Of a stretch of 64,000 bases of DNA, positions 27,548 through 37,784 are shown in pieces (positions within the stretch are counted from its first letter, which is position 1; each line of letters begins with the position of its first letter). The stretch comes from Paracoccus beibuensis (GTDB taxonomy: Bacteria > Pseudomonadota > Alphaproteobacteria > Rhodobacterales > Rhodobacteraceae): positions 1-64,000 of the forward strand of contig NZ_JAOTBD010000015.1 of assembly GCF_026162625.1 (NCBI RefSeq), read 5' to 3'. The notes beneath the pieces were generated by a model. The model did no database searches, was not told the DNA's origin, and saw only the letters and a program-made list of their open reading frames with translations. The translations under genes were made by a program, and so were the position numbers.

Positions 27548-28381
27548 TCAGGCCAGCCGTTCGGCGTGCCAAAAGACGTGGTCGGCAATGAAGCTCTGCA
27601 CGAAGAAGTAGCTGTGGTCGTAGCCCGGCTGCATCCGGAACTGCCCGGGTTGCCGACGGGCCATCATGGCATGAGCCAGCGATTCGGGTTTCAGAAGGTC
27701 CAGGAACTGGTCCGAGCTGCCCTGGTCGATCAGGACCTCGCCGGGATAACCCCGCTCGGTCATCAGCAGGGTCGCGTCATGCGCGCGCCAAGTGCCGCGA
27801 TCCTCGCCCAGATAGGCTGTCAACTGCTTGCGCCCCCAGTCCGACTCGCTCGGATGCGCGATGGGCGAGAATGCCGATACCGACTTGTAGCGGTCCGGAT
27901 GGGTCATCGCGATGGTCAGCGCACCGTGGCCGCCCATGGAATGGCCGGTGATGCCCATTGCATCGCGATCAATCGCGAAGTTGTCGCCGACCAGTTCCGG
28001 CAATTCGTGGACGATATAGTGCCACATCTGGAAATGCGACTTCCACGGGTCCTGCGTGGCATTGACATAGAAGCCCGCGCCCTGACCCAGGTCATAGGCC
28101 TCGTCGTTGGCCACGCCCTCGCCGCGGGGCGAGGTGTCGGGGAAGACGATGGCGATGCCGGCCTCGTCGCACCATTGCTGGGCAGCGGCCTTGGTCATCG
28201 CGTTCTCGTGTGTGCAGGTCAGACCGGACAGGTACCACAGCACCGGCACCCGGCCGTGCTGCGCCAGTTCGGGCAGAAAGACGGCGAAGGTCATGTCGGT
28301 GCCGGTCGCCTGCGACTTGTGGCGGTAGACGCCCTGCGTGCCGCCGAAGCTGCGGGTTTCGGACAGGGTTTCAAGGCTCAT
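27548..28381 (-). CDS. fghA: S-formylglutathione hydrolase
   Basis: This 277-residue esterase of the FrmB/esterase D family hydrolyses S-formylglutathione to formate and glutathione, the last step of glutathione-dependent formaldehyde oxidation in the cytoplasm. The catalytic Ser148 lies in GHSMGGHGAL, Asp224 in GSSDQF and His256 in GYDHSYFF; the oxyanion region LSGLTCTHENAMTK is typical. The start overlaps the GNAT gene end by 11 bp. The gene is followed by 170 bp of leader before xoxF. Together with flhA and gfa nearby it completes the path from formaldehyde. Confidence 0.94.
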   Translation of the reverse strand: MSLETLSETRSFGGTQGVYRHKSQATGTDMTFAVFLPELAQHGRVPVLWYLSGLTCTHENAMTKAAAQQWCDEAGIAIVFPDTSPRGEGVANDEAYDLGQGAGFYVNATQDPWKSHFQMWHYIVHELPELVGDNFAIDRDAMGITGHSMGGHGALTIAMTHPDRYKSVSAFSPIAHPSESDWGRKQLTAYLGEDRGTWRAHDATLLMTERGYPGEVLIDQGSSDQFLDLLKPESLAHAMMARRQPGQFRMQPGYDHSYFFVQSFIADHVFWHAERLA

Positions 28382-28892
28382 TCGTCTCTCCCTTCAGGGT
28401 CTGGAACATGACCAGTGCATCGACCGGCCCTCTGGTGGGGTGAACAAACGCACCCGGCAGACGGCCCACAATGGCAAAACCAAGCTTCTGCCACAAATGG
28501 ACGGCATCCACGTTCGTCGAGACGACGAAGTTGAACTGCATGGCGCGAAAGCCCTGCAACATCGCCCAGTCCTTTGCGTGACCGCCAAGGGCCCGGGCCA
28601 CGCCCCGGCCGCGGGCATCCGGGTGCGTCGCGAAGGACGCGTTGGCGACATGAGAGCCGCCGGCCGGCCGGTTGGCGCCGACATGGCTTGTGCCGAGGAT
28701 GCGGTTGTCGATCTCGGCCACGAAAACGGAAAACGGCGCGGCGAACCAGTCGTCCAGCGCCTCGTCACGTTCAATGTCGCGGGGGATGCAGTAGGTTTCG
28801 CCGGCACGGTAGACCGGGCGCAGGATGTCCCAGATCGCCCCGTGGTCGGATGCGGTGGCGGGGCGGATCGCCACCCCGCCCAACCCGCTCAT
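28371..28892 (-). CDS. GNAT-family N-acetyltransferase
   Basis: The ATG at 28892 overlaps the clpP-like stop (ATGA at 28889–28892), giving 173 residues. The fold is GNAT: VAIRPATASDHGAIWDILRP at the N-terminus, VANASFATHPDARGRGVARA containing the acetyl-CoA pyrophosphate loop (R-GxGxA-type), and the late VHLWQKLGFAIVGRLPG helix. It resembles phosphinothricin/alanine acetyltransferase-like proteins; the acceptor is unknown. The gene sits between a clpP paralogue and fghA with overlaps on both sides, so it is translated as part of that unit. Confidence 0.78.
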   Translation of the reverse strand: MSGLGGVAIRPATASDHGAIWDILRPVYRAGETYCIPRDIERDEALDDWFAAPFSVFVAEIDNRILGTSHVGANRPAGGSHVANASFATHPDARGRGVARALGGHAKDWAMLQGFRAMQFNFVVSTNVDAVHLWQKLGFAIVGRLPGAFVHPTRGPVDALVMFQTLKGETNEP

Positions 28893-29521
28893 TTCAGTTC
28901 GTCCACGCCACGGATGACCTGGCCCAGCAGGCCATAGTCCAGCGCCTCTTGCGTGTTCAGCCAAAAGTCGCGCTGCGTGTCCTTCTCGATCCGCTCGACC
29001 GACTGCCCGGTCGCTTCGGCGAATATCTGGTTCAGGCGGTCGCGCATCAGGCGCACCTGTTCCGCCTGGATCATCATGTCCGAGGACGTGCCGCCGATCC
29101 CGCCCGAGGGCTGGTGGATCAGGAAGCGCGTGTTGGGCAGGCAGTAGCGGTTTTCCTTCTTCGCCGCGACGAAGATCAGCGCGCCCGCCGATGCCACCCA
29201 TCCGGAACCGATGGTGCGCACGGACGGCCGGATGAACTTGATCACGTCATGGATCATGTCACCCGATTCGACATGCCCGCCCGGCGAGGAGATCAGCATG
29301 TTGATCGGTGCATCGCTGTCCTCGGCCAGGGCCAGAAGGTGGGCGACGGTGCGCTGTGCCAGCTTGTCGTTGATCGCACCGGCGACGATCACCGTGCGCG
29401 ACTTGAAGTATAGCTTACCGATCTTGTCGCCCTCGGGCAGGCCAAGGCCGCCGTCTTCCTTGTGGCGACGGTCGTCTTCTTCGGGTTCGTCGTCGTCATC
29501 GTCCAGCCACTGGTGACGCAT
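28889..29521 (-). CDS. ClpP-type ATP-dependent protease proteolytic subunit paralogue
   Basis: This 210-residue protein keeps the ClpP triad: Ser111 in GWVASAGALI, His136 in FLIHQPSGG and Asp185 in DTQRDFW. Oligomer-forming ClpP segments such as NMLISSPGGHVESGDMIHDV are present. It has an unusual N-terminus rich in Asp/Glu/Arg (residues 5–25). No ClpX or ClpA gene is adjacent, and the canonical clpP–clpX pair would be elsewhere, so this is probably a second ClpP. It is co-transcribed, by overlap, with the GNAT gene and fghA, which hints at protein quality control under formaldehyde stress. That link is inference. Confidence 0.85.
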   Translation of the reverse strand: MRHQWLDDDDDEPEEDDRRHKEDGGLGLPEGDKIGKLYFKSRTVIVAGAINDKLAQRTVAHLLALAEDSDAPINMLISSPGGHVESGDMIHDVIKFIRPSVRTIGSGWVASAGALIFVAAKKENRYCLPNTRFLIHQPSGGIGGTSSDMMIQAEQVRLMRDRLNQIFAEATGQSVERIEKDTQRDFWLNTQEALDYGLLGQVIRGVDELK

Positions 29522-29601
29522 GCGCCTGCTCCTTCGCTCTTTCTCATGCCGACGGCGGGACCGGAGCCCCGCCGTTCTTTTACCTAAGCAGCCGTGAAGG
29601 A

Positions 29602-30732
<1,131 letters not shown>

Positions 30733-30771
30733 CTCTTGTCTCCTATCGCCTCGGTGGGCTCTCGGTCAGGA

Positions 30772-30799
30772 CCAAGGGGCCGACGGCGCGGCCCCTTGG
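30772..30799 (-). terminator. Hairpin between gfa and flhA
   Basis: CCAAGGGGCCG (30772–30782) and CGGCCCCTTGG (30789–30799) form a perfect 11-bp stem with a 6-base loop in the 95-bp gap between the gfa stop and the flhA start. It lacks a downstream U-run on the minus strand, so partial termination or mRNA processing between the two genes is the likely role. Confidence 0.55.
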
Positions 30800-30827
30800 C
30801 GTCTCTTGAAATCGGCGCCTGGTCAGG

Positions 30828-31412
30828 TCAAGCCGCAAGTGCCCCGGATCGCTTGGCGACATGAGTCGCGATCGCGTCCATTAATGGCGGCGACAGCGCG
30901 TCATACGGCTCCAGCCCCAGCTCGCGCAGGCGCGCCCGGATGCCATCCATGCTGGACGGGTCGACGCCGGTCTCGATGACCGAGCTGACGAAGGCGGCGA
31001 ACTCGGGCGGCGACCATCCATCCTCGGGCGAAAGCTCGGTGTGGACGAAGTCGAGGCCATAGAACGGGTGGTCCTTGTTCTCGATCCGGCCGTACATGTG
31101 AACGCCGCAGACGCGGCAGCGGTAGCGCTGGATCGGTGCGTCGGGGTTCACCACCTCGAGCTTGTCGCGGTTGTCCACAACTTCGACCGCATCGCGTGAA
31201 ACCACGGCAATCTGGCTGAAGGCCGCACCGTCAGGCTTCCAGCACTTGGTACAACCGCAGACGTGGTTGTGCGCGGTCTGGGCGCCGACCCGGACCCTCA
31301 CCGGGTCGCTGGTGCAATGGCAGCTGAGTACGCCGCCCGAGAATCCCGGGCTGGCTTGCTTTATGCCGTGATCTACGGCCGGGTGAATGGTCACCCCGTC
31401 AGTGCTGGTCAT
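30828..31412 (-). CDS. gfa: S-(hydroxymethyl)glutathione synthase
   Basis: The start at 31412 is preceded by GGAGGAGGGG and yields 194 residues, the length known for the Paracoccus enzyme. Gfa speeds the condensation of formaldehyde with glutathione. Zinc-binding Cys are evident: C31 and C33 (LSCHCTSD), C52, C54 and C57 ([10 protein letters not shown]), and C99/C102 ([11 protein letters not shown]). It feeds the FlhA enzyme encoded next. Some members act mainly as glutathione carriers, so the catalytic role is accepted from family knowledge. Confidence 0.93.
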   Translation of the reverse strand: MTSTDGVTIHPAVDHGIKQASPGFSGGVLSCHCTSDPVRVRVGAQTAHNHVCGCTKCWKPDGAAFSQIAVVSRDAVEVVDNRDKLEVVNPDAPIQRYRCRVCGVHMYGRIENKDHPFYGLDFVHTELSPEDGWSPPEFAAFVSSVIETGVDPSSMDGIRARLRELGLEPYDALSPPLMDAIATHVAKRSGALAA

Positions 31413-31526
31413 GGCCCCCCTCCTCCACATGACAGGACAGGGCCTAACGTCGCGCCACAAGGAACATTCGGCAAGTCGGCGGAAGGTTGTAGCAGCCCGG
31501 TCGAACTTCGGGCTGCCCAAGGCCGA

Positions 31527-32069
31527 TCAGCTGGCCGGAGTCGACGAGACGCCGACCTTGGCGGGACGCAGCAGGCGGTCGTGCAGCTGGAAACCGTTGT
31601 CCATCACCTGGATGATGTTTCCGGCCACGGTGCCGGGGACCGGCGCCTCGAACATGGCCTCATGGACGGTCGGATCGAACCTTTCCCCGGGTTCAGGGCG
31701 GATGATCGCGATGCCGTGCTTGGTGAAGACGTTCGACAGCTCGCGCAGCGTCAGCTCCACCCCTTCGATCAGGGCAGCCGCGGCGGTGCGCTGATCGTCG
31801 GTGACCGCATCCAGTGCCCGGGTCAGCGCATCGTGAACCGGCAGCAGGTCGCGGGCCAGGCGCGAGCCGCCATAGTTTTCGGCATCCCGGCGATCCTTGT
31901 CCGCGCGCTTGCGCGCATTTTCGGCATCAGCCAAGGCGCGCATCCACTTGTCGCGCAACTCGTCCCGCTCTGCCATCAGGCGGGCGACCTCATCGTCGAC
32001 CTCGGGCCGGGCCAGGGGATCGTCGAGGAATTCGTCCATCGGCTGTTCGTTCTGCTCGGTCATGTTCAT
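31527..32069 (-). CDS. grpE: Nucleotide exchange factor GrpE
   Basis: This 180-residue protein has the GrpE plan: an acidic N-tail, a long coiled coil (about 25–90: LMAERDELRDKWMRALADAE), and the C-terminal beta domain with HEAMFEAPVPGTVAGNIIQV and LLRPAKVGVS. It releases ADP from DnaK in the cytoplasm. Start is ATG at 32069 with GGAAAGGATG-like ribosome site inside the end of hrcA; an ATG six bases later is also possible. The single-base gap to hrcA marks an operon. dnaK and dnaJ are not in the window. Confidence 0.94.
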   Translation of the reverse strand: MNMTEQNEQPMDEFLDDPLARPEVDDEVARLMAERDELRDKWMRALADAENARKRADKDRRDAENYGGSRLARDLLPVHDALTRALDAVTDDQRTAAAALIEGVELTLRELSNVFTKHGIAIIRPEPGERFDPTVHEAMFEAPVPGTVAGNIIQVMDNGFQLHDRLLRPAKVGVSSTPAS

Positions 32070-32070
32070 T

Positions 32071-33126
32071 TCATCCTTTCCGGCCGGACAGCACCCGCCC
32101 GACCAGCTGCGCGGTATAATCGACGATCGGGACGATCCGGCCGTAATTCAGCCGGGTCGGCCCGATGACACCCACCGCGCCTACAATTTTCCGGTCGGCA
32201 TTCATATAGGGTGAAACCACCAGAGCGGAACCCGAAAGTGAAAAAAGCTTGTTCTCGGAGCCGATGAAAATGCGGACCCCTTCGCCCTTTTCGGCCAGCT
32301 CCAGAAATTCCACGATGTCGCGCTTGCGTTCCAGATCGTCAAAGAGGATGCGGATCCGATCCAGGTCGGCCAACTCGCTGTCCAGGAGGTTCGCGCGACC
32401 GCGCACGATCAGCCTTGGATCGGCGGCCTCGGCCCCCCAGAGGGCGATGCCGGAATCGACCAGCTCGGCCGCCAGCACGTCCAGTTCGCGTCGGCGGGTG
32501 CTGATCTGCTGGGCCAGGTGCCCCCGCAGTTCGGCCAGCGTCTTGCCCTCGGCCATGGCGTTGAGGAAGTTACCGGCCTCTCGCATCGAAGATGGCGTCT
32601 GACCGGGCGGCGGCGTGAAGATGCGATTTTCGACATGGCCGTCGGCGAAGACCAGCACGACCAGCGCGCGATCCGGCCCGAGGCTGACGAACTCGATGTG
32701 GCGAATCGGGGCCTCGTGCTTGGGCATCAGCACCAGCGAGGCACCCCGGGTGATCGAGGATAGCGCCGTGCTGACCCGGTCCAGCAGCACGCCGGTGTCC
32801 GGGTCATCGTTGCCCAGGGTCTGGTCGATGGCGGCACGGTCGTCGGGTTTGACCGCATCGACCTCCATCATGCCGTCGACGAACAGGCGCAGGCCCAGAT
32901 GCGACGGCAATCGTCCGGCCGACACGTGCGGGCTGTCCAGAAGTCCCATGAATTCCAGGTCCTGCATCACGTTACGGATCGTGGCGGCGCTGACCTTTTC
33001 CGACAGCGCCCGTGTCAACGTCCGCGATCCGACCGGCTCTCCGGTGTTCAGGTATGACTCGACGACCCGGCGAAAGACTTCGCGGGACCGGTCGTTCAGT
33101 TCGTTCAGCAGCGATTCCTGGCTCAT
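32071..33126 (-). CDS. hrcA: Heat-inducible transcription repressor HrcA
   Basis: The chosen start is ATG at 33126 (MSQESLLNELNDRSREVFRR), giving 351 residues, the usual HrcA length; longer in-frame starts would run toward the divergent rph promoter. The winged-helix DNA-binding part holds PVGSRTLTRALSEKVSAATI and NVMQDLEFMGLLDSPHVSAG, and the C-terminus NADRKIVGAVGVIGPTRLNY is diagnostic. HrcA represses groESL-type operons at CIRCE elements with GroEL as co-factor. No full CIRCE repeat (TTAGCACTC with its inverse) was found in the 71-bp spacer to rph. hrcA and grpE form one transcript. Confidence 0.94.
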   Translation of the reverse strand: MSQESLLNELNDRSREVFRRVVESYLNTGEPVGSRTLTRALSEKVSAATIRNVMQDLEFMGLLDSPHVSAGRLPSHLGLRLFVDGMMEVDAVKPDDRAAIDQTLGNDDPDTGVLLDRVSTALSSITRGASLVLMPKHEAPIRHIEFVSLGPDRALVVLVFADGHVENRIFTPPPGQTPSSMREAGNFLNAMAEGKTLAELRGHLAQQISTRRRELDVLAAELVDSGIALWGAEAADPRLIVRGRANLLDSELADLDRIRILFDDLERKRDIVEFLELAEKGEGVRIFIGSENKLFSLSGSALVVSPYMNADRKIVGAVGVIGPTRLNYGRIVPIVDYTAQLVGRVLSGRKG

Positions 33127-33197
33127 GGGCCTCGTGGGGTTGCGTGACGGTGCCCTCGGGCGGTATTGGGCAGGCACTCTCATGAAAAGGATGAACC

Positions 33198-33911
33198 ATG
33201 CGCCCTTCTGGCCGGAATCTAAGCCAAATGCGCCCGATTTCAATCGAAACCGGGGTGATGCGCCACGCCGAGGGGTCGTGCCTGATCAAGTGCGGCGACA
33301 CGCACGTCCTGTGCACCGCCACCATCGAAGACAATCCGCCGCGCTTCCTCAAGGGCACCGGGCTGGGCTGGGTTACTGCTGAATACGGGATGCTGCCGCG
33401 CGCGACCAACACCCGCAACCGGCGCGAAGCCGCGCAAGGCAAGCAGTCGGGCCGCACGCAGGAAATCCAGCGCCTGATCGGCCGCAGCCTGCGGGCCGGC
33501 ATCGACCGCAGCGCCCTGGGCGAGCGTCAGATCAGCATCGATTGCGACGTGATCCAGGCCGATGGCGGGACACGCTGCGCCTCCATCACCGGGGGCTGGG
33601 TCGCGCTGCGGCTGGCGGTGAACAAGCTGCTGAAGGCGGGGGCCCTGACCAGCGATCCGATCGTCGACCATGTCGTGGCGGTCAGCTGCGGGATCTATGG
33701 CGGCCAGCCGCTGCTGGACCTGGACTATGCCGAAGACAGCGAAGCCGGCACAGACGGCAACTTCGTCCTGACCGGCGCCGGTCGGCTGATCGAGGTGCAG
33801 ATGTCGGCTGAAGGCGCCACCTTCTCTCGTGACGAGATGGGGCAACTGCTGGACCTGGCCGAGGCCGGGATGGCCGACCTGGTCGCCGCGCAGAAGGCCG
33901 CCGTGGCATGA
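33198..33911 (+). CDS. rph: Ribonuclease PH
   Basis: This 237-residue enzyme trims tRNA 3' ends by phosphorolysis. RNase PH signatures are present: [20 protein letters not shown] near 20, [17 protein letters not shown] near 63, and [18 protein letters not shown] helix ([17 protein letters not shown]), plus [25 protein letters not shown] stands before the ATG. It is divergent from hrcA and overlaps rdgB by four bases (ATGA at 33908–33911), the common alphaproteobacterial order. Confidence 0.96.
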   Translation: MRPSGRNLSQMRPISIETGVMRHAEGSCLIKCGDTHVLCTATIEDNPPRFLKGTGLGWVTAEYGMLPRATNTRNRREAAQGKQSGRTQEIQRLIGRSLRAGIDRSALGERQISIDCDVIQADGGTRCASITGGWVALRLAVNKLLKAGALTSDPIVDHVVAVSCGIYGGQPLLDLDYAEDSEAGTDGNFVLTGAGRLIEVQMSAEGATFSRDEMGQLLDLAEAGMADLVAAQKAAVA

Positions 33912-34516
33912 GACGCTTCGACGGCCGCCGGCTTCTGGTCGCCACCCACAACGGCGGGAAGCTTTCCGAGATGCGGGCGCTGCTTGCGCCCTACGGGGTC
34001 GAGGTCACCGGCGCCGCCGACGCAGGCTTGGCCGAACCGGCCGAAACCGAGACGACCTTCGTCGGCAACGCGCGAATCAAGGCGCGCGCGGCCGTCGAGG
34101 CGACAGGCCTGCCCGTGCTGGCTGACGACAGCGGCATCTGCATCGATGCCCTGGGCGGTGCGCCCGGCGTCCATACCGCCGATTGGGCGGAGACGGGCAA
34201 CGGTCGCGACTTTGCCATGGCAATGGCCCGTGCCTGGCAAGAGCTTGAAGACGTTGACGCGGCCGCGCCCCGCAGCGCGCAGTTCCGCTGCACGCTGGTG
34301 CTGATGTGGCCCGACGGTCACGACGAAGTCTTCGAAGGAATCCTGCCGGGCAAGGTCGTCTGGCCGCCGCGCGGCGAGGAAGGTCACGGCTATGACCCTA
34401 TCTTCCAGCCGGACGGCCACGACATCACGTTGGGGCAGATGCCGTCCGAGTTGAAGAACAGCCTCAGCCATCGGGCGCGCGCTGTCGCCGCAATGATCGA
34501 GAGCGTCTTTGCGTAG
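33908..34516 (+). CDS. rdgB: XTP/dITP pyrophosphatase (RdgB/HAM1)
   Basis: This 202-residue protein removes non-canonical purine nucleoside triphosphates. It has [20 protein letters not shown] at the N-terminus (substrate and phosphate binding), [20 protein letters not shown] as the central catalytic loop, and [17 protein letters not shown] with [10 protein letters not shown] at the end. It overlaps rph by four bases and hemW by eight, so the three are an operon. Confidence 0.96.
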   Translation: MRRFDGRRLLVATHNGGKLSEMRALLAPYGVEVTGAADAGLAEPAETETTFVGNARIKARAAVEATGLPVLADDSGICIDALGGAPGVHTADWAETGNGRDFAMAMARAWQELEDVDAAAPRSAQFRCTLVLMWPDGHDEVFEGILPGKVVWPPRGEEGHGYDPIFQPDGHDITLGQMPSELKNSLSHRARAVAAMIESVFA

Positions 34517-35705
34517 CGCCCCCACCCTTGCGCCGGACGCAGCGGCCGCGTCCGACGAATGGCGCGCGGGCGGGTTCGGGCTTTATGTCCACTGGCCGTT
34601 CTGCGCCGCCAAATGCCCCTATTGCGATTTCAACAGCCACGTCACGGATCGGATCGACCAACAGCGATGGGCGAACGCCCTGTCGGCCGAGGTTGCGCGG
34701 CTGGCCGCCGAAATTCCCGACCGCCACTTGGGCAGCATCTTCTTTGGCGGTGGGACGCCGTCGCTGATGCTGCCCGAGACCGTCGATGCCGTCATTCGCG
34801 CGGCGCGGGCTGGCTGGGGCTTTGCCAACGATATCGAGATCTCTCTGGAGGCCAATCCGACAAGCGTGGAACGCGGCCGGTTTCGCGGCTTTGCCGAGGC
34901 TGGCGTGAACCGGCTGTCGATGGGCATTCAGGCGCTGAATGACGACGACCTGCGCCGGCTTGGTCGGATGCACAGCACCGCCGAGGCCCGAGCCGCCTTC
35001 GACGTCGCGCGAGAGGCGTTCCCAAGGGTCAGCTTCGACCTGATCTATGCCCGTCAAGGTCAGGATCGCGCCGCTTGGCGGGCAGAATTGCGAGAGGCCC
35101 TGGCGATGGCGGTCGACCACCTGTCACTTTACCAGTTGACGATCGAACCGGGCACCGCCTTCGGCGCGCGTGCGGACGCAGGCAGGCTGCGAGACCTTCC
35201 CGATGAGGATCTGTCCGCAGATATGTACGCCGACACGCAAGAAATTTCCGATGCGGAAGGGATGTCGGGCTACGAGATCTCGAACCACGCCAGACCAGGG
35301 GCAGAGAGCCGCCATAACCTCGTCTACTGGCGGCAGGGCGATTGGGCTGCCGTCGGTCCCGGCGCTCATGGCCGATTGACGCTGCCCAACGGACGAGTCG
35401 CCACCGAGGCGCACCGGCTGCCTGGACAATGGCTGACGGCCGTCGAGACGGCAGGAACGGGAGAGTTGCCCCGGGCGTTGGTGCCGCGCGATGAACAGGC
35501 AACGGAATACCTTCTGATGGCGATGCGGTTGAGCGAGGGAGTGGACAGCGGCCGGCTGGAACGCCTGTCGGGTTCCCGGCTCGACGAAAGCAAGTTGAGA
35601 TCGCTGGAAGAATTTGGCGTCATCGTCCGGCGCGGCGGGCGTATTGCGGCTACTGCGGATGGTCGCCCGGTCCTGAACGCGATTCTGCGCGAACTGGCGG
35701 CCTGA
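34509..35705 (+). CDS. hemW: Radical SAM HemW (haem chaperone, oxygen-independent coproporphyrinogen oxidase-like)
   Basis: A TTG start at 34509 inside the end of rdgB gives 398 residues; no better start is visible. The radical SAM iron–sulfur motif is CxxxCxxC in FCAAKCPYCDFNSH near 33. SIFFGGGTPSLM and EISLEANPTS follow, then NRLSMGIQALND. HemW rather than HemN is supported by the short N-terminus, the GNAT-like position after rdgB, and the C-terminal HemN_C region with QATEYLLMAMRLSEGVD. HemW carries haem to acceptor proteins; catalytic coproporphyrinogen activity is not expected. Confidence 0.9.
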   Translation: MRSAPTLAPDAAAASDEWRAGGFGLYVHWPFCAAKCPYCDFNSHVTDRIDQQRWANALSAEVARLAAEIPDRHLGSIFFGGGTPSLMLPETVDAVIRAARAGWGFANDIEISLEANPTSVERGRFRGFAEAGVNRLSMGIQALNDDDLRRLGRMHSTAEARAAFDVAREAFPRVSFDLIYARQGQDRAAWRAELREALAMAVDHLSLYQLTIEPGTAFGARADAGRLRDLPDEDLSADMYADTQEISDAEGMSGYEISNHARPGAESRHNLVYWRQGDWAAVGPGAHGRLTLPNGRVATEAHRLPGQWLTAVETAGTGELPRALVPRDEQATEYLLMAMRLSEGVDSGRLERLSGSRLDESKLRSLEEFGVIVRRGGRIAATADGRPVLNAILRELAA

Positions 35706-35706
35706 C

Positions 35707-36063
35707 GTGCGACGCAGGGCTTGGCTGGTCATTGGATGGCTGTTCACCGTCCTTGCCATGATCGGGATACCTCTTCCTGTCATACCGACGGTTCCGTTCC
35801 TGCTGGTCGCAGCCTGGGCCTTCGCCAAGTCATCGCCGGCCTTGCAGCAACAGATCCTCGACCATCCTACCTACGGACCACCGGTCCGCGCTTGGCAGGA
35901 ACGGGGCGCCGTTGGTCGGATAGCGAAGATCTGGGCAATCTTGGCGATGAGCGTCGGTGTCGCAGTGTCATGGTGGGCTGGAATGCCGCCTTGGGTCGTC
36001 GCTACCCAGGCCGCAATCTGCGCCACGGTCGCAATATTCTTGGTGACGCGACCTGAAAAATAG
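35707..36063 (+). CDS. DUF454 (YbaN-like) inner-membrane protein
   Basis: A GTG start one base after the hemW stop gives 118 residues. It has hydrophobic segments at about 5–40 (WLFTVLAMIGIPLPVIPTVP) and a pair near 72–112. The PLPVIPTVPFLLVAAWAF and RAWQERGAVGRIAKIWAIL stretches match the DUF454/YbaN family of small membrane proteins of unknown function. It is probably transcribed with hemW, and its stop is 42 bp from the convergent parB end. Confidence 0.8.
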   Translation: MRRRAWLVIGWLFTVLAMIGIPLPVIPTVPFLLVAAWAFAKSSPALQQQILDHPTYGPPVRAWQERGAVGRIAKIWAILAMSVGVAVSWWAGMPPWVVATQAAICATVAIFLVTRPEK

Positions 36064-36105
36064 CAGGTTTTGTGGTCAACCCGCTGATGAAGTCTACATC
36101 AGGTG

Positions 36106-37002
36106 TCAGCCTTGCCCGCTGAGAAGTTTGCAAAGATGATCCAGCTGGTCAAGATCACGATAGGAAATGACTAATTGCCCTTCGCCAGACGACGGATGGT
36201 TGATCTGCACCTTCATCTTAAGATGAGCAGACAAGTCAGCCTCCAAGGCTCTTGTGTCGACATCCTTTTCGCCGCTCTTCGGCGTTGGCTTCGGCTGCGC
36301 ATCCTGCGGTTGCGCCAGCTTGCGCACCATGTTCTCGGTTTCTCGAACCGACAGCCCTTTCTCTGTGACCCTCCGAGCCAGCTGAGCAGCATTCGGAGCG
36401 GTGATCAAAGCTCGCGCATGACCAGCCGTCAGCTTTCCGTCCTTGACCATATCCTGGATAGGCTCTGGCAAGTTCAGGAGGCGAAGAAGGTTTGCGATGT
36501 GGCTGCGGCTTTTATTCAGCGCTTCGGCAAGACGTTCTTGCGTATGGCCGAAGCGATCCATCAGCTGTCGAAAAGAGGCAGCCTCCTCGATGGCATTCAG
36601 GTCGGCACGTTGGATGTTTTCGATGATCGCGACTTCAAGAACCTCTGTATCGCTCATCTGCCGGACGATGACCGGGATCTCGTGCAGCTGCGCCATCTGA
36701 GCGGCTCGCCATCGGCGTTCGCCTGCGACGATCTGGTAAAGCCCGTCATCCGCCGGGTGCGGTCGGACAATAAGGGGTTGAAGAACACCGCGCTGCTTCA
36801 GTGATGCCGCGAGCTCTTGCAGAGCATCAGCATCGAAGTTCCGGCGAGGCTGATCGGGATTGGCCGTTATCTGCTCAATCGGGATCAGCATTCGATCCTT
36901 GACCGTTTCTGTCGAAGAAGCACTTCCTATATCCATCTCAGCCATCAAGGCTGAGAGGCCACGCCCCAAACCACGCTTCGCAGCCCTGATTTCCGACATC
37001 AC
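36106..37002 (-). CDS. parB: Chromosome partitioning protein ParB
   Basis: This 298-residue CTP-dependent clamp begins with RGLGRGLSALMAEMD. It has the N-terminal ParB/Srx domain with RRNFDADALQELAASLKQRG and VAGERRWRAAQMAQL (the CTP-binding GERR motif), then the helix-turn-helix (TQERLAEALNKSRSHIANLL), and a C-terminal dimer domain. It loads at parS, two copies of which lie 1.4 and 3.2 kb upstream in rsmG and mnmG. It overlaps parA by four bases. Codon use here is AT-richer than in most of the window. Confidence 0.96.
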   Translation of the reverse strand: MMSEIRAAKRGLGRGLSALMAEMDIGSASSTETVKDRMLIPIEQITANPDQPRRNFDADALQELAASLKQRGVLQPLIVRPHPADDGLYQIVAGERRWRAAQMAQLHEIPVIVRQMSDTEVLEVAIIENIQRADLNAIEEAASFRQLMDRFGHTQERLAEALNKSRSHIANLLRLLNLPEPIQDMVKDGKLTAGHARALITAPNAAQLARRVTEKGLSVRETENMVRKLAQPQDAQPKPTPKSGEKDVDTRALEADLSAHLKMKVQINHPSSGEGQLVISYRDLDQLDHLCKLLSGQG

Positions 37003-37784
37003 GCATTCTCCGACACGAGCTTCAGTCGAGCGGCGAATTCGGCCGCAAACTTACGGTAAGCAATACTTCCTTTAGAATTCGAATCATAGGCCAGAACTGG
37101 CTGCGCATGCGAGGGAGCCTCTGACACCCGGACGTTGCGCGGGATGACTGTTGGATAAACAAGATCGCCCAGTGTCTCCCGCGCGTCGGCCTCGACCTGT
37201 TGTGACAAGTTATTTCTGTAGTCGGACATGGTAAGAAGTATTCCGTTGACCCGGAGTCGCGGATTGGCGCTTTGACGGACTTGCTTGACTGTAGCAAGAA
37301 GCTGCGAAAGTCCTTCCAAGGCATAAAATTCTGCTTGGAGAGGAACCAGAACGCTACTAGCAGCAACCATTGCGTTGACTGTTAGCAGACCCAACGCCGG
37401 TGGGCAGTCAATAAGAACCACGGTTCCTTCTGGTGCAGCTTTCAACTGCCTCTCCAGCAGGCGGGTCCGGTCAAGGGCTTGGGCAAGCTGCACGTCTGCG
37501 GAAGCCAGATCAGAGGTCGACGGGACAAGCCGAAGATTTACGATGTCGGTCTCGACAGCCGCGACAGAAAGATCGACCTCGCCAGTCAGAAGATCGTAAA
37601 CTGTAAAATGGCGCTCATCTGCGGTGATGCCAAGTCCTGTCGAGGCGTTACCCTGCGGATCAAGATCTACCAAGATAGTAGGGATACCGGATTCGGCCAG
37701 AGCTGCGCCTAGATTCACTGCCGTTGTTGTCTTGCCAACTCCGCCCTTCTGATTTGCGATGGCTATGATATGTTGTTCAGCCAT
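36999..37784 (-). CDS. parA: Chromosome partitioning ATPase ParA
   Basis: This 261-residue deviant Walker ATPase starts [20 protein letters not shown] (deviant Walker A with the signature Lys), has VLIDCPPALGLLTVNAM (Walker B) and the DNA-binding C-terminus RVSEAPSHAQPVLAYDSNS. It forms the gradient that moves ParB–parS complexes after replication. It overlaps rsmG by eight bases and parB by four. The operon order rsmG–parA–parB next to mnmG is the standard origin-proximal set. Confidence 0.96.
   Translation of the reverse strand: MAEQHIIAIANQKGGVGKTTTAVNLGAALAESGIPTILVDLDPQGNASTGLGITADERHFTVYDLLTGEVDLSVAAVETDIVNLRLVPSTSDLASADVQLAQALDRTRLLERQLKAAPEGTVVLIDCPPALGLLTVNAMVAASSVLVPLQAEFYALEGLSQLLATVKQVRQSANPRLRVNGILLTMSDYRNNLSQQVEADARETLGDLVYPTVIPRNVRVSEAPSHAQPVLAYDSNSKGSIAYRKFAAEFAARLKLVSENA

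Noticed and set aside
29552..29575. Terminator of flhA
   Set aside because: The stem ACGGCGGG/CCCGCCGT is followed by TCTTTT only on the plus strand, while flhA is on the minus strand and no plus gene ends there.
33127..33197. CIRCE operator between hrcA and rph
   Set aside because: Only a partial GCACTC half is present; the inverted GAGTGC arm is missing.
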